The notes beneath the pieces are model-generated. The model had not been told where the DNA came from. It did no database searches and saw only the letters and a list, made by a program, of their open reading frames with translations. Positions 1 to 5,802 of a stretch of 9,089 bases of DNA are shown here, piece by piece. Each line of letters opens with the position of its first letter. Position 1 is the stretch's first letter. The position numbers were made by a program, and so were the translations under genes. The stretch is from Dyella_B sp035486915 (GTDB taxonomy: Bacteria > Pseudomonadota > Gammaproteobacteria > Xanthomonadales > Rhodanobacteraceae): positions 1 through 9,089 of the forward strand of contig NZ_DATHMR010000208.1 of NCBI RefSeq assembly GCF_035486915.1, read 5' to 3'.

Positions 1-43
1 CATGTCGCGTGCAAAGAGTCATCGTGCAAGAAGTCATGTCGCG
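1..43. repeat. 15-bp imperfect tandem duplication with flanking 9-mer repeat
   Basis: Positions 8-22 and 23-37 are adjacent copies of a 15-bp unit (CGTGCAAAGAGTCAT and CGTGCAAGAAGTCAT) that agree at 13 of 15 bases. The 9-mer CATGTCGCG also occurs at 1-9 and again at 35-43. The window edge cuts the region, so the repeat may continue to the left. A 15-bp period would keep frame in a coding sequence. Short open frames cross it on both strands, but none has a recognisable product or ribosome binding site. I cannot tell whether it is the end of a gene or intergenic. Confidence 0.5.
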
Positions 44-91
44 GACAAGGACTGGCGCATTCAAGGGTTGATGTCTGAGTCCTACGACTGC

Positions 92-123
92 AAACAAAAA
101 TCCCAGCGCAGGCCCGGGATTTT
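92..123 (-). terminator. Possible intrinsic terminator, leftward
   Basis: An 8-bp stem pairs 97-104 (AAAATCCC) with 116-123 (GGGATTTT) around an 11-base GC-rich loop. Read on the minus strand it is followed by TGTTT, so together with the T-rich end of the stem it looks like a rho-independent terminator for leftward transcription. No gene that clearly needs it lies between here and the tRNA-Ser terminator, so its role is uncertain. Confidence 0.4.
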
Positions 124-262
124 GTAACTACTTGATGTAGCAGGCGGAGATGGCGGGATCGCTCGGTCCGTCCATGGCCACACCCCTGCGTGCTTCGCAC
201 TTCGGGGCCGGTCTGTGGCTGTCCCGACTCGCTTCAGGCGAATCGGTCGAACCCACGGGTTC
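97..262. other. Hairpin-rich non-coding tract downstream of tRNA-Ser
   Basis: This gene-free stretch contains several predicted stem-loops in close succession. (1) An 8-bp stem pairs 97-104 with 116-123. (2) A composite hairpin spans 177-219: GCCACA/TGTGGC, then CCCC (183-186)/GGGG (204-207), then GTGC/GCAC closing a TTC loop at 194-196. (3) An imperfect 7-bp stem pairs 226-232 with 238-244. (4) A short inverted repeat, GAACCC/GGGTTC, lies at 249-262. The open frames across it on the plus strand run on through the tRNA gene and have no plausible product. It could be a structured RNA, a dispersed repeat or a degenerate remnant; the sequence does not decide between these. Confidence 0.4.
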
Positions 263-279
263 TCATCTCGCAGTTTGTC

Positions 280-409
<130 letters not shown>

Positions 410-441
410 GAAAGGGTGCGTGTGGTCCACGCGAGCCGGAC

Positions 442-470
442 ATGATACGTGCTGGATGGAATCATGACAA
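442..470 (-). promoter_or_regulatory. Promoter of tRNA-Ser
   Basis: Read on the minus strand: a -35 box TTGTCA (470-465), a 17-bp spacer and a -10 box TATCAT (447-442). Both boxes match the sigma-70 consensus at five of six positions. The -10 is followed by a GC-rich discriminator (GTCCGGC), as is typical of stable-RNA promoters under stringent control. Transcription would begin about 25 nt before the mature tRNA 5' end at 409. Confidence 0.8.
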
Positions 471-494
471 CAGGCTGCGGGGCCGTTTTTAGGG

Positions 495-1190
495 CTATTG
501 CGGGACCGGAGTGACGCTGTCGAGGGGCGCGCCGAAGCGTTTCTCTCGCGGCAAATAGTGGTTGTCCGGGTCCAGCGACAATGCGACGTAGCGCGAGCGC
601 CCGACGATTTCGTTGCGGGGGAAAAAGCCCAGATAGCGTGAGTCCATGCTGTTGTCGCGGTTGTCGCCCATCAGCAGGTATTGCCCCGTAGGCACCGCGA
701 CGGGGCCGAAGTCGCGCATTTCGCCGGGGTGGTAGAGCGAGAGTCGGACCAGGTGCTGCATGTTGCCTGTGCGTTCGACTTCGTAACGCGCGGGATCGTC
801 GATGTCATCGTGAATACCTTGCACGATGGTTGACGAATACGTGGCGGCAATGCCGTTGACGTAAAGAACGTTTCCGCGCAGCGCAATCTCATCGCCAGGA
901 ATACCAATCACGCGTTTCACGAGACGTTCGTTGGCGACGTGTGAGTCGAGCACGACGATATCGCCACGTTGGGGATCGGCGATGTGCCAAAGCGAAATGT
1001 GCGTGAGCGGAACGCGAATATCGTAGGCCGCTTTGTCGACGAAGATGCGATCGCCGATCTGGATGGTCGGCTGCATCGATCCGGTGGGTACAACACTCCA
1101 ATCGGCAAAGGCGCTGCGGAACATCACCAGGCCGACCATCAAGACGATGAATCCTTTGTTTCTGTAAAGGAGTTGCATCAAACCGCGCAT
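495..1190 (-). CDS. lepB: Signal peptidase I (S26 family)
   Basis: Inner-membrane serine protease that removes signal peptides from exported preproteins with a Ser/Lys catalytic dyad. With the start at 1190 the protein has 231 residues. One membrane segment lies at about residues 13-30. It is followed by the catalytic box VPTGSMQPT with Ser38, the GDIVV motif (66-70), the general-base Lys92 in VKRVIGIPGD, and the C-terminal box GDNRDNSMDSR (175-185). The open frame extends to 1289, but those extra 33 residues lack a ribosome binding site and overlap the ppsA terminator region; the Met at 1190 has an AGG/GGCGGA stretch upstream. Met at 1178 is another possible start. It is shorter than the 324-residue E. 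coli LepB and has one rather than two N-terminal membrane segments. The canonical Xanthomonadales lepB normally sits beside lepA, so this may be a second signal peptidase. It lies downstream of ppsA on the same strand, separated from it by a strong terminator. Confidence 0.9.
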   Translation of the reverse strand: MRGLMQLLYRNKGFIVLMVGLVMFRSAFADWSVVPTGSMQPTIQIGDRIFVDKAAYDIRVPLTHISLWHIADPQRGDIVVLDSHVANERLVKRVIGIPGDEIALRGNVLYVNGIAATYSSTIVQGIHDDIDDPARYEVERTGNMQHLVRLSLYHPGEMRDFGPVAVPTGQYLLMGDNRDNSMDSRYLGFFPRNEIVGRSRYVALSLDPDNHYLPREKRFGAPLDSVTPVPQ

Positions 1191-1285
1191 AACGTCGTCC
1201 GCCTTGGCCGGTCGTAGAGTGAATGATTCCCTGAACAAGATGATGGACACCACGAAGTCCAGAGAGTTTCTAGCCCTGAAGTCAT

Positions 1286-1320
1286 GCAAAAGAAACGGGG
1301 CGGTGTTGTCACCGCCCCGT
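1286..1320 (-). terminator. Terminator of ppsA
   Basis: A perfect 11-bp stem pairs ACGGGGCGGTG (1295-1305) with CACCGCCCCGT (1310-1320) around a four-base loop. On the minus strand it is followed by TTCTTTTG, so it most likely ends leftward transcription from ppsA, whose stop codon is about 20 bases upstream. The plus-strand side has no T run. Confidence 0.8.
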
Positions 1321-1342
1321 CATCGTTAACACGTCGTGTGGC

Positions 1343-3718
1343 TTAGCCGGCTTTTTTCTTCTTCGCCAAACGCAGCCACGTATCGACCACTGTATCCGGA
1401 TTCAGCGACACCGATTCGATGCCCTGGTCCATCAGCCATTCGGCCAGATCCGGATGATCCGACGGACCCTGGCCGCAGATGCCCACGTATTTGCCGCGTT
1501 TGCGCGCGGTCTGGATGGCCATCGACAGCAGCTTCTTCACGGCCGGATCGCGTTCATCGAACAGGTGGGCAACGATGCTCGAATCGCGGTCCAGACCTAG
1601 CGTGAGCTGTGTCAGGTCGTTGGAGCCGATGGAGAAGCCATCGAAGATGTCGAGGAATTCGTCGGCCAGCAACGCATTCGACGGCAGCTCGCACATCATG
1701 ATGATCTTCAGATCGTGCTCGCCCTGCTTGAGGCCATTCTTGCCAAGCACCTCAATTACCTTGCGGCCTTCGCCGAGGGTGCGTACGAAAGGAATCATCA
1801 CCCACACATTGGTGAGTCCCATCACTTCGCGCACACGCTTGACTGCTTTGCATTCCAGCCCGAACGATTCGGCAAAGCCTGCATCGACGTAACGGCTTGC
1901 GCCGCGATAGCCGATCATCGGGTTTTCTTCATGCGGCTCGTAACGCGAACCGCCGAGCAGGTTCGCGTATTCGTTGGACTTGAAGTCCGACAAGCGCACG
2001 ATCACCGGCTTCGGATATACCGACGCCGCGATAGTGGCGATGCCTTCGGCAAGACGATCGACGTAGAAACTCACCGGATCGGCATAGCCGGCGATGCGCT
2101 GATCGATCTTCGCCTTGGTTTCAGCGTCCTGCAGCTTGTATTCGAGCAGAGCCTTCGGATGTACGCCGATGTGGCTGGCGATGATCATCTCCAGACGCGC
2201 CAGACCAATGCCCGCGTTCGGCAGCATGCCGAAGTCGAAAGCGCGTTCCGGGTTCGCGACGTTCATCATGATTTTCAGCGGCGCTTCGGGCATGTCGCCC
2301 AGATCGGCCGTCACGCGATCGAACTTCAACAGTCCTTCGTAAATCGTGCCGGTGTCGCCTTCGGCGCATGACACGGTCACTTCGTGGCCGTCGGGAATCG
2401 TATCGAGTGCATTGCCGGTGCCAACCACCGCTGGAACGCCCAACTCGCGGGCGATGATTGCCGCATGGCAAGTGCGACCACCGCGATTCGTCACGATGGC
2501 GGACGCACGCTTCATCACTGGTTCCCAATCGGGATCGGTCATGTCGGCGATCAGCACATCGCCCGCCTGCACCTTGTTCATGTCGGCCAGCGAGCGAATC
2601 ACGCGCGCTTTGCCGCTACCGATCTTCTGGCCAATCGCGCGGCCTTCGGCGAGCACTTTGCTTTTCTCGTTGAGATGGAAGCGTTCCAGCTGCGTGGCGT
2701 GTGCACGCGATTTCACCGTTTCCGGACGCGCCTGCACGATGTAGAGCTTGCCGGTGTTGCCGTCCTTCGCCCATTCGATATCCATCGGGCGCTGGTAGTG
2801 CTTCTCGATCACCAGCGCCTGCTTGGACAGTTCCTGCACTTCGTCATCGGTGAGGCAGAAACGGTTGCGATCGGCGGCCGGCGTTTCTTCGATGCGCACG
2901 CGCTCGCCCGGCTTGTTTGAATACACCATGCGTTGCTGCTTGGCGCCGAGGCTGCGACGAAGCACGGCCGGTTTGCCTTCTTTCAGCGTGGGTTTGAAGA
3001 CGTAGAACTCATCCGGATTCACTGCACCCTGGACGACCATTTCGCCGAGGCCATAAGAGCCGGTCACAAACACCACATCGCGAAAGCCCGATTCGGTGTC
3101 GAGCGTGAACAGCACGCCCGATGCGCCAACATCCGAGCGAACCATCAATTGCACGCCCGCGGAAAGGAACACGTCTTCGTGCTTGAAGCCGTGATGCACG
3201 CGGTAGGCGATCGCGCGATCGTTGTAGAGCGAAGCGAAGACTTCCTTCACCTTGTGCAGCACGTCCTCGATGCCGACCACGTTGAGAAAAGTTTCCTGCT
3301 GACCGGCGAAGGACGCGTCGGGCAGGTCTTCGGCTGTTGCGGACGAGCGCACTGCCACGGCGATGTCGTTGCTGCCGGCGTCTTTGCAGAGCTTGACGTA
3401 GGCCTCGCGTATCGCATTTTCCAGATCGGCGGGCAGGGCGGTGTCGACGATCCAGCCGCGGATTTCCTTGCCCCCGGCGACCAGTGCGTCCACATCGTCG
3501 ACATCGAGTGTGGCGAGGCGCTCGACGATGCGCTTGGCCAGACCACTTTTTTCCAGGTATTCCTGGAAAGCATCGGCCGTGGTGGCGAAACCGCCGGGCA
3601 CCGAGACCCCCAGCTGGGACAAGTTGCCGATCATCTCGCCAAGCGACGCATTCTTACCGCCGACCTTTCCAAGGTCCGTCATGCGCAGTTGGTCGAGCCA
3701 AAGCACCAGATCGTTCAA
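1343..3718 (-). CDS. ppsA: Phosphoenolpyruvate synthase
   Basis: Cytoplasmic enzyme (EC 2.7.9.2) converting pyruvate, ATP and water to phosphoenolpyruvate, AMP and phosphate, the first step of gluconeogenesis from pyruvate or lactate. The 791 residues match the family length (E. coli 792). The N-terminal ATP-binding domain covers about 1-340, with GGKNASLGEMI (20-30) and VAVRSSATAEDLPDASFAGQ (121-140). The swivelling phosphohistidine domain has GGRTCHAAIIARELG (413-427), with His418 as phosphate carrier and Thr416 as the expected PpsR target. The C-terminal TIM-barrel domain has GSNDLTQLTLGLDRD (698-712) and GICGQGPSDHP (746-756) with catalytic Cys748. The start codon is TTG at 3718-3716, chosen because a strong GAGGAG (3730-3725) lies six bases upstream and the N-terminus MNDLVLWLDQL fits the family. 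The gene is divergent from ppsR and ends in a strong hairpin. All key residues are present, so it should be active. Confidence 0.97.
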   Translation of the reverse strand: MNDLVLWLDQLRMTDLGKVGGKNASLGEMIGNLSQLGVSVPGGFATTADAFQEYLEKSGLAKRIVERLATLDVDDVDALVAGGKEIRGWIVDTALPADLENAIREAYVKLCKDAGSNDIAVAVRSSATAEDLPDASFAGQQETFLNVVGIEDVLHKVKEVFASLYNDRAIAYRVHHGFKHEDVFLSAGVQLMVRSDVGASGVLFTLDTESGFRDVVFVTGSYGLGEMVVQGAVNPDEFYVFKPTLKEGKPAVLRRSLGAKQQRMVYSNKPGERVRIEETPAADRNRFCLTDDEVQELSKQALVIEKHYQRPMDIEWAKDGNTGKLYIVQARPETVKSRAHATQLERFHLNEKSKVLAEGRAIGQKIGSGKARVIRSLADMNKVQAGDVLIADMTDPDWEPVMKRASAIVTNRGGRTCHAAIIARELGVPAVVGTGNALDTIPDGHEVTVSCAEGDTGTIYEGLLKFDRVTADLGDMPEAPLKIMMNVANPERAFDFGMLPNAGIGLARLEMIIASHIGVHPKALLEYKLQDAETKAKIDQRIAGYADPVSFYVDRLAEGIATIAASVYPKPVIVRLSDFKSNEYANLLGGSRYEPHEENPMIGYRGASRYVDAGFAESFGLECKAVKRVREVMGLTNVWVMIPFVRTLGEGRKVIEVLGKNGLKQGEHDLKIIMMCELPSNALLADEFLDIFDGFSIGSNDLTQLTLGLDRDSSIVAHLFDERDPAVKKLLSMAIQTARKRGKYVGICGQGPSDHPDLAEWLMDQGIESVSLNPDTVVDTWLRLAKKKKAG

Positions 3719-3724
3719 GGGTGT

Positions 3725-3730
3725 CTCCTC
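3725..3730 (-). promoter_or_regulatory. Ribosome binding site fixing the TTG start of ppsA
   Basis: GAGGAG on the minus strand, six bases (ACACCC) before the TTG at 3718-3716. It is the best Shine-Dalgarno match near a family-consistent N-terminus and supports initiation at the non-AUG codon. Confidence 0.7.
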
Positions 3731-3945
3731 AAGAGCTCTTTAGGGTGTGACTGGAGGCGGCGCAGGGGAAATCAGGCCGCACAAGAACTGGTATTGTCCG
3801 CTGCCGATGGTGCGTGGCACAAGAAGACCATTGGCGTTTTGCGCCGCGCCAACTGCATACCAGTCAGGTGTTGGTCAAGCAAAGACAGGCTTGCAAGCTT
3901 GCGATATGGTGCAAGGCAGGAACCTCAAGGCTTACGGACCCACGC

Positions 3946-4761
3946 ATGCAGCGCTCGGTTTTTTTCATCTCCGATTCCACTGGTATTACGGCCGAGACGA
4001 TCGGAAACAGCATTCTTGCCCAGTTTGAAGGGGTGCAATTCGAAAAACACCGATTGCCCTTCATCGATGATGCCCACAAAGCCGAGGCCGCTGCGCTGCG
4101 TATCAAGACACGTTATGCGCAAAGTGGGGAGCGGCCGATCGTCGTCAACACGATGGCCGATCCGCAGCTGTGCGAAATCGTGGCCACCAGTGGCGCGCTG
4201 ATGCTGGACGTATTCGCGCCCTTTATCGGCCCGCTGGAAGACGAGCTGCGCACACGGCATTCGGGCGCCGTGAACCGCTCGCACGGCCTGGTGGACTTCG
4301 CCAAATACGAGGCGCGCATCAACGCGACCAATTACGCGCTGAGCCATGATGATGGCATCGACGTGGATTACTCCCAGGCCGATCTGATCCTGGTTGGCGT
4401 CTCCCGCTCCGGAAAAACGCCCACTTGTCTCTATATGGCCTTGCATTATGGGGTTAGCGCCGCCAATTACCCGCTTACCGACGATGATCTGGAAAAGCTC
4501 GAGCTCCCTCCGAAGCTGCGGGCCCACAAAAGCCGCCTGTTCGGATTGACGATCGAGCCAAACCGCCTCGCGCAGATTCGCGAACAACGCCGCCCGGGTA
4601 GCCGTTACGCTACGTTAAAGCAGTGCCGGTGGGAGCTGGAGCAAGCCGACCGGTTGTTGCGGCAAGCTGGTATTCCGTCCCTCAACACGACACACGTGTC
4701 GATTGAGGAAATTGCGAGCAAGATCTTCGATCAGTTCGGTATCGAAAAAACCATGTTCTAA
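3946..4761 (+). CDS. ppsR: PEP synthase regulatory protein (bifunctional kinase/pyrophosphorylase, DUF299)
   Basis: Regulator of PEP synthase. In the characterised E. coli protein (YdiA/PSRP), ADP-dependent phosphorylation of a threonine next to the catalytic histidine inactivates PpsA, and Pi-dependent dephosphorylation reactivates it. The protein has 271 residues from the ATG at 3946, close to the E. coli length. The N-terminus QRSVFFISDSTGITAETIG (2-20) is the family signature, and the P-loop GVSRSGKTPTCLYMA lies at 151-165. Other conserved stretches include LDVFAPFI (87-94), LTIEPNRLAQIR (201-212) and GSRYA (218-222). The frame is open 44 codons further upstream, to 3814, but that extension does not resemble the family and overlaps the promoter space, so it is rejected. 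No strong ribosome binding site precedes 3946; AAGG is about 15 bases away. The gene is divergent from its target ppsA, with 227 bp between the starts, and is followed 23 bases on by a DUF1249 gene. Confidence 0.96.
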   Translation: MQRSVFFISDSTGITAETIGNSILAQFEGVQFEKHRLPFIDDAHKAEAAALRIKTRYAQSGERPIVVNTMADPQLCEIVATSGALMLDVFAPFIGPLEDELRTRHSGAVNRSHGLVDFAKYEARINATNYALSHDDGIDVDYSQADLILVGVSRSGKTPTCLYMALHYGVSAANYPLTDDDLEKLELPPKLRAHKSRLFGLTIEPNRLAQIREQRRPGSRYATLKQCRWELEQADRLLRQAGIPSLNTTHVSIEEIASKIFDQFGIEKTMF

Positions 4762-4784
4762 GTGCTGGAGTAACCCTACCGCCC

Positions 4785-5249
4785 ATGAGTGCCGTGCTCG
4801 ACCGCCGTGCTGCCCTGTTGCCAGGACGCTTCGAATTCCTGATGGGGCTTTATGCCGAGAACTACCATCGGCTGACGCGCCTGTTTGCGCCTCAGAAGTT
4901 GGCCGTCGGCGATTACGTGTCGGATGTCGACGACGGTTTGCCGGTGCATTTGGTGGTTCAGGAATGTCATCCGTACACGCTGGAGCTGGAGCTCACCTAC
5001 GGATTTGTCGATACACAGACCGGTCTACGCTCGCCGTCGGCGCAGTTGCGCGTCTATAACGATGCGCATGTCGCGGAGGCGTTGCATTGCCATCCGGGGC
5101 GTCATCTTTGGCAAGTGCTAGGGCCGTTCCCGCCTGCTCATACGGTGTTTCAGCATCGATTGCAGATGAACGGCTTTCTCGCTCGCTGGCTGGAATACTT
5201 GGCCGAGCAGGGCCATTCGGCCGGCACGCTGACGCCAGCGATTAAGTAA
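4785..5249 (+). CDS. DUF1249 family protein (YqiB-like)
   Basis: A 154-residue protein of unknown function that I recognise as the DUF1249/YqiB family. There is no signal peptide or membrane segment, so it is probably cytoplasmic. Visible features are an aromatic-rich start (GLYAENYHRLTRLF, 21-34), a likely beta-rich middle (LELELTYGF, 66-74; AQLRVYNDAHVAEALHC, 86-102), and a C-terminal helix (QHRLQMNGFLARWLEYLAEQGH, roughly 123-144). The start at 4785 follows the ppsR stop by 23 bases, with GGAG (4767-4770) about 14 bases upstream, longer than ideal; Met20 at 4842 has no better site. The short gap suggests co-transcription with ppsR. In E. coli, yqiB instead sits beside nudF and cpdA, so the link to ppsR is a local or lineage arrangement. 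No function is assigned. Confidence 0.85.
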   Translation: MSAVLDRRAALLPGRFEFLMGLYAENYHRLTRLFAPQKLAVGDYVSDVDDGLPVHLVVQECHPYTLELELTYGFVDTQTGLRSPSAQLRVYNDAHVAEALHCHPGRHLWQVLGPFPPAHTVFQHRLQMNGFLARWLEYLAEQGHSAGTLTPAIK

Positions 5250-5276
5250 TCACAATCGAACTAGCGTTTCGCGGGC

Positions 5277-5308
5277 AACAAAAAAGCCCGCGCGATGGCG
5301 AGCCTTTT
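5277..5308 (-). terminator. Terminator of the tRNA-Ala-Glu-Asp operon
   Basis: On the minus strand GCTCGC (5303-5298) pairs with GCGGGC (5291-5286) through one U-G wobble and is followed by six T (5285-5280). This is a good rho-independent terminator 38 bases past the CCA end of tRNA-Asp. The same DNA can also form CGCGGGC/GCCCGCG (5270-5276 with 5286-5292) around an A-rich loop. That hairpin could weakly serve rightward transcription from the DUF1249 gene, which ends at 5249, but it lacks a T run on the plus strand. Confidence 0.8.
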
Positions 5309-5345
5309 GGGACAACATGTCTGGTTGTGCATATTTGATAACAAA

Positions 5346-5422
5346 TGGCGGAGCGGACGGGACTCGAACCCGCGACCTCCGGCGTGACAGGCCAGCATTC
5401 TAACCGACTGAACTACCGCTCC
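5346..5422 (-). tRNA. tRNA-Asp (anticodon GTC)
   Basis: A 77-nt tRNA gene on the minus strand, last of a three-tRNA operon. The acceptor stem pairs GGAGCGG (5422-5416) with CCGCTCC, followed by discriminator G and encoded CCA (5348-5346). The anticodon arm GCCTGTCACGC gives loop CTGTCAC and anticodon GTC (aspartate GAC/GAU). The D arm has AGTTCAGTCGGTTAGAAT and the T arm GCGGGTTCGAGTCCCGT. All expected elements are present. Confidence 0.97.
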
Positions 5423-5466
5423 GCGTTGTACAACCATCCAACATCTTCAACATACTAAGTCCATTT

Positions 5467-5484
5467 CCAACTTGTGAAAGTTGG
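5467..5484 (-). other. Stem-loop overlapping the 3' CCA of tRNA-Glu
   Basis: Read on the minus strand, CCAACTT (5484-5478) pairs perfectly with AAGTTGG (5473-5467) around a four-base loop. The first three bases of the stem are the CCA of tRNA-Glu. In the precursor RNA this would place the mature 3' end inside a duplex, possibly affecting exonuclease or endonuclease trimming between tRNA-Glu and tRNA-Asp. There is no T run after it, so it is not a terminator. The function is inferred. Confidence 0.55.
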
Positions 5485-5557
5485 CGTCCCCACGGGGATT
5501 CGAACCCCGGTCGCCACCGTGAAAGGGTGATGTCCTAGGCCTCTAGACGATGGGGAC
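5482..5557 (-). tRNA. tRNA-Glu (anticodon TTC)
   Basis: A 76-nt tRNA gene on the minus strand, middle of the operon. The acceptor stem pairs GTCCCCA (5557-5551) with TGGGGAC, followed by discriminator G and encoded CCA (5484-5482). The anticodon loop CTTTCAC gives anticodon TTC (glutamate GAA/GAG), and the T arm is CGGGGTTCGAATCCCCG. The spacer to tRNA-Asp is 59 bases and begins with a perfect hairpin that includes the CCA. Confidence 0.97.
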
Positions 5558-5565
5558 GTGTATGT

Positions 5566-5641
5566 TGGTGGAGCCAGGCGGGATCGAACCGCCGACCTCC
5601 TGCATGCCATGCAGGCGCTCTCCCAGCTGAGCTATGGCCCC
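5566..5641 (-). tRNA. tRNA-Ala (anticodon GGC)
   Basis: A 76-nt tRNA gene on the minus strand, first of the operon. The acceptor stem pairs GGGGCCA (5641-5635) with TGGCTCC, including one G-U wobble, followed by discriminator A and encoded CCA (5568-5566). The anticodon stem CCTGC/GCAGG encloses loop ATGGCAT, giving anticodon GGC (alanine GCC/GCU). The D arm has AGCTCAGCTGGGAGAGC and the T arm GGCGGTTCGATCCCGCC. Only eight bases separate it from tRNA-Glu. Confidence 0.97.
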
Positions 5642-5657
5642 CTGCTGGAAGCCCGAA

Positions 5658-5686
5658 AGAATAGGATGGGTTCACATTTCCGTCAA
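5658..5686 (-). promoter_or_regulatory. Promoter of the tRNA-Ala-Glu-Asp operon
   Basis: Read on the minus strand: -35 TTGACG (5686-5681), a 17-bp spacer and -10 TATTCT (5663-5658). Both boxes are close to the sigma-70 consensus. The -10 is followed by TTCGGGC, a GC-rich discriminator typical of stable-RNA promoters under ppGpp/DksA control. The start point would lie about 10 bases before the mature tRNA-Ala 5' end. A poly-A tract (seven A on this strand, around 5690-5696) sits just upstream of the -35 and could act as an UP-like element. Confidence 0.88.
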
Positions 5687-5802
5687 GCGTTTTTTTGGAC
5701 AAAACGCGCTCCAGGATGAACAAGATTTCGAGTGACGCAACGACCGAGCGATGGCAACGCTTCGGTTTAAGCTGTGACTGAATCTTGGTCGCGAGGAAAC
5801 GC

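Noticed and set aside
1..127. 42-codon plus-strand open frame starting at position 2
   Set aside because: It has no visible upstream context or family resemblance, and it runs through a terminator-like hairpin; it cannot be supported.
470..491. Possible rightward terminator ending in GTTTTTAG
   Set aside because: The only stem is about three base pairs, and no plus-strand gene precedes it.
1715..2920. Several plus-strand open frames of 130-220 codons inside ppsA
   Set aside because: Antisense shadows of a long high-GC gene, with no ribosome binding sites or family resemblance.
2933..4201. 422-codon plus-strand open frame antisense to ppsA and running into ppsR
   Set aside because: ppsA and ppsR have clear family motifs in the other frames. 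This frame has no recognisable domain and is a high-GC shadow.
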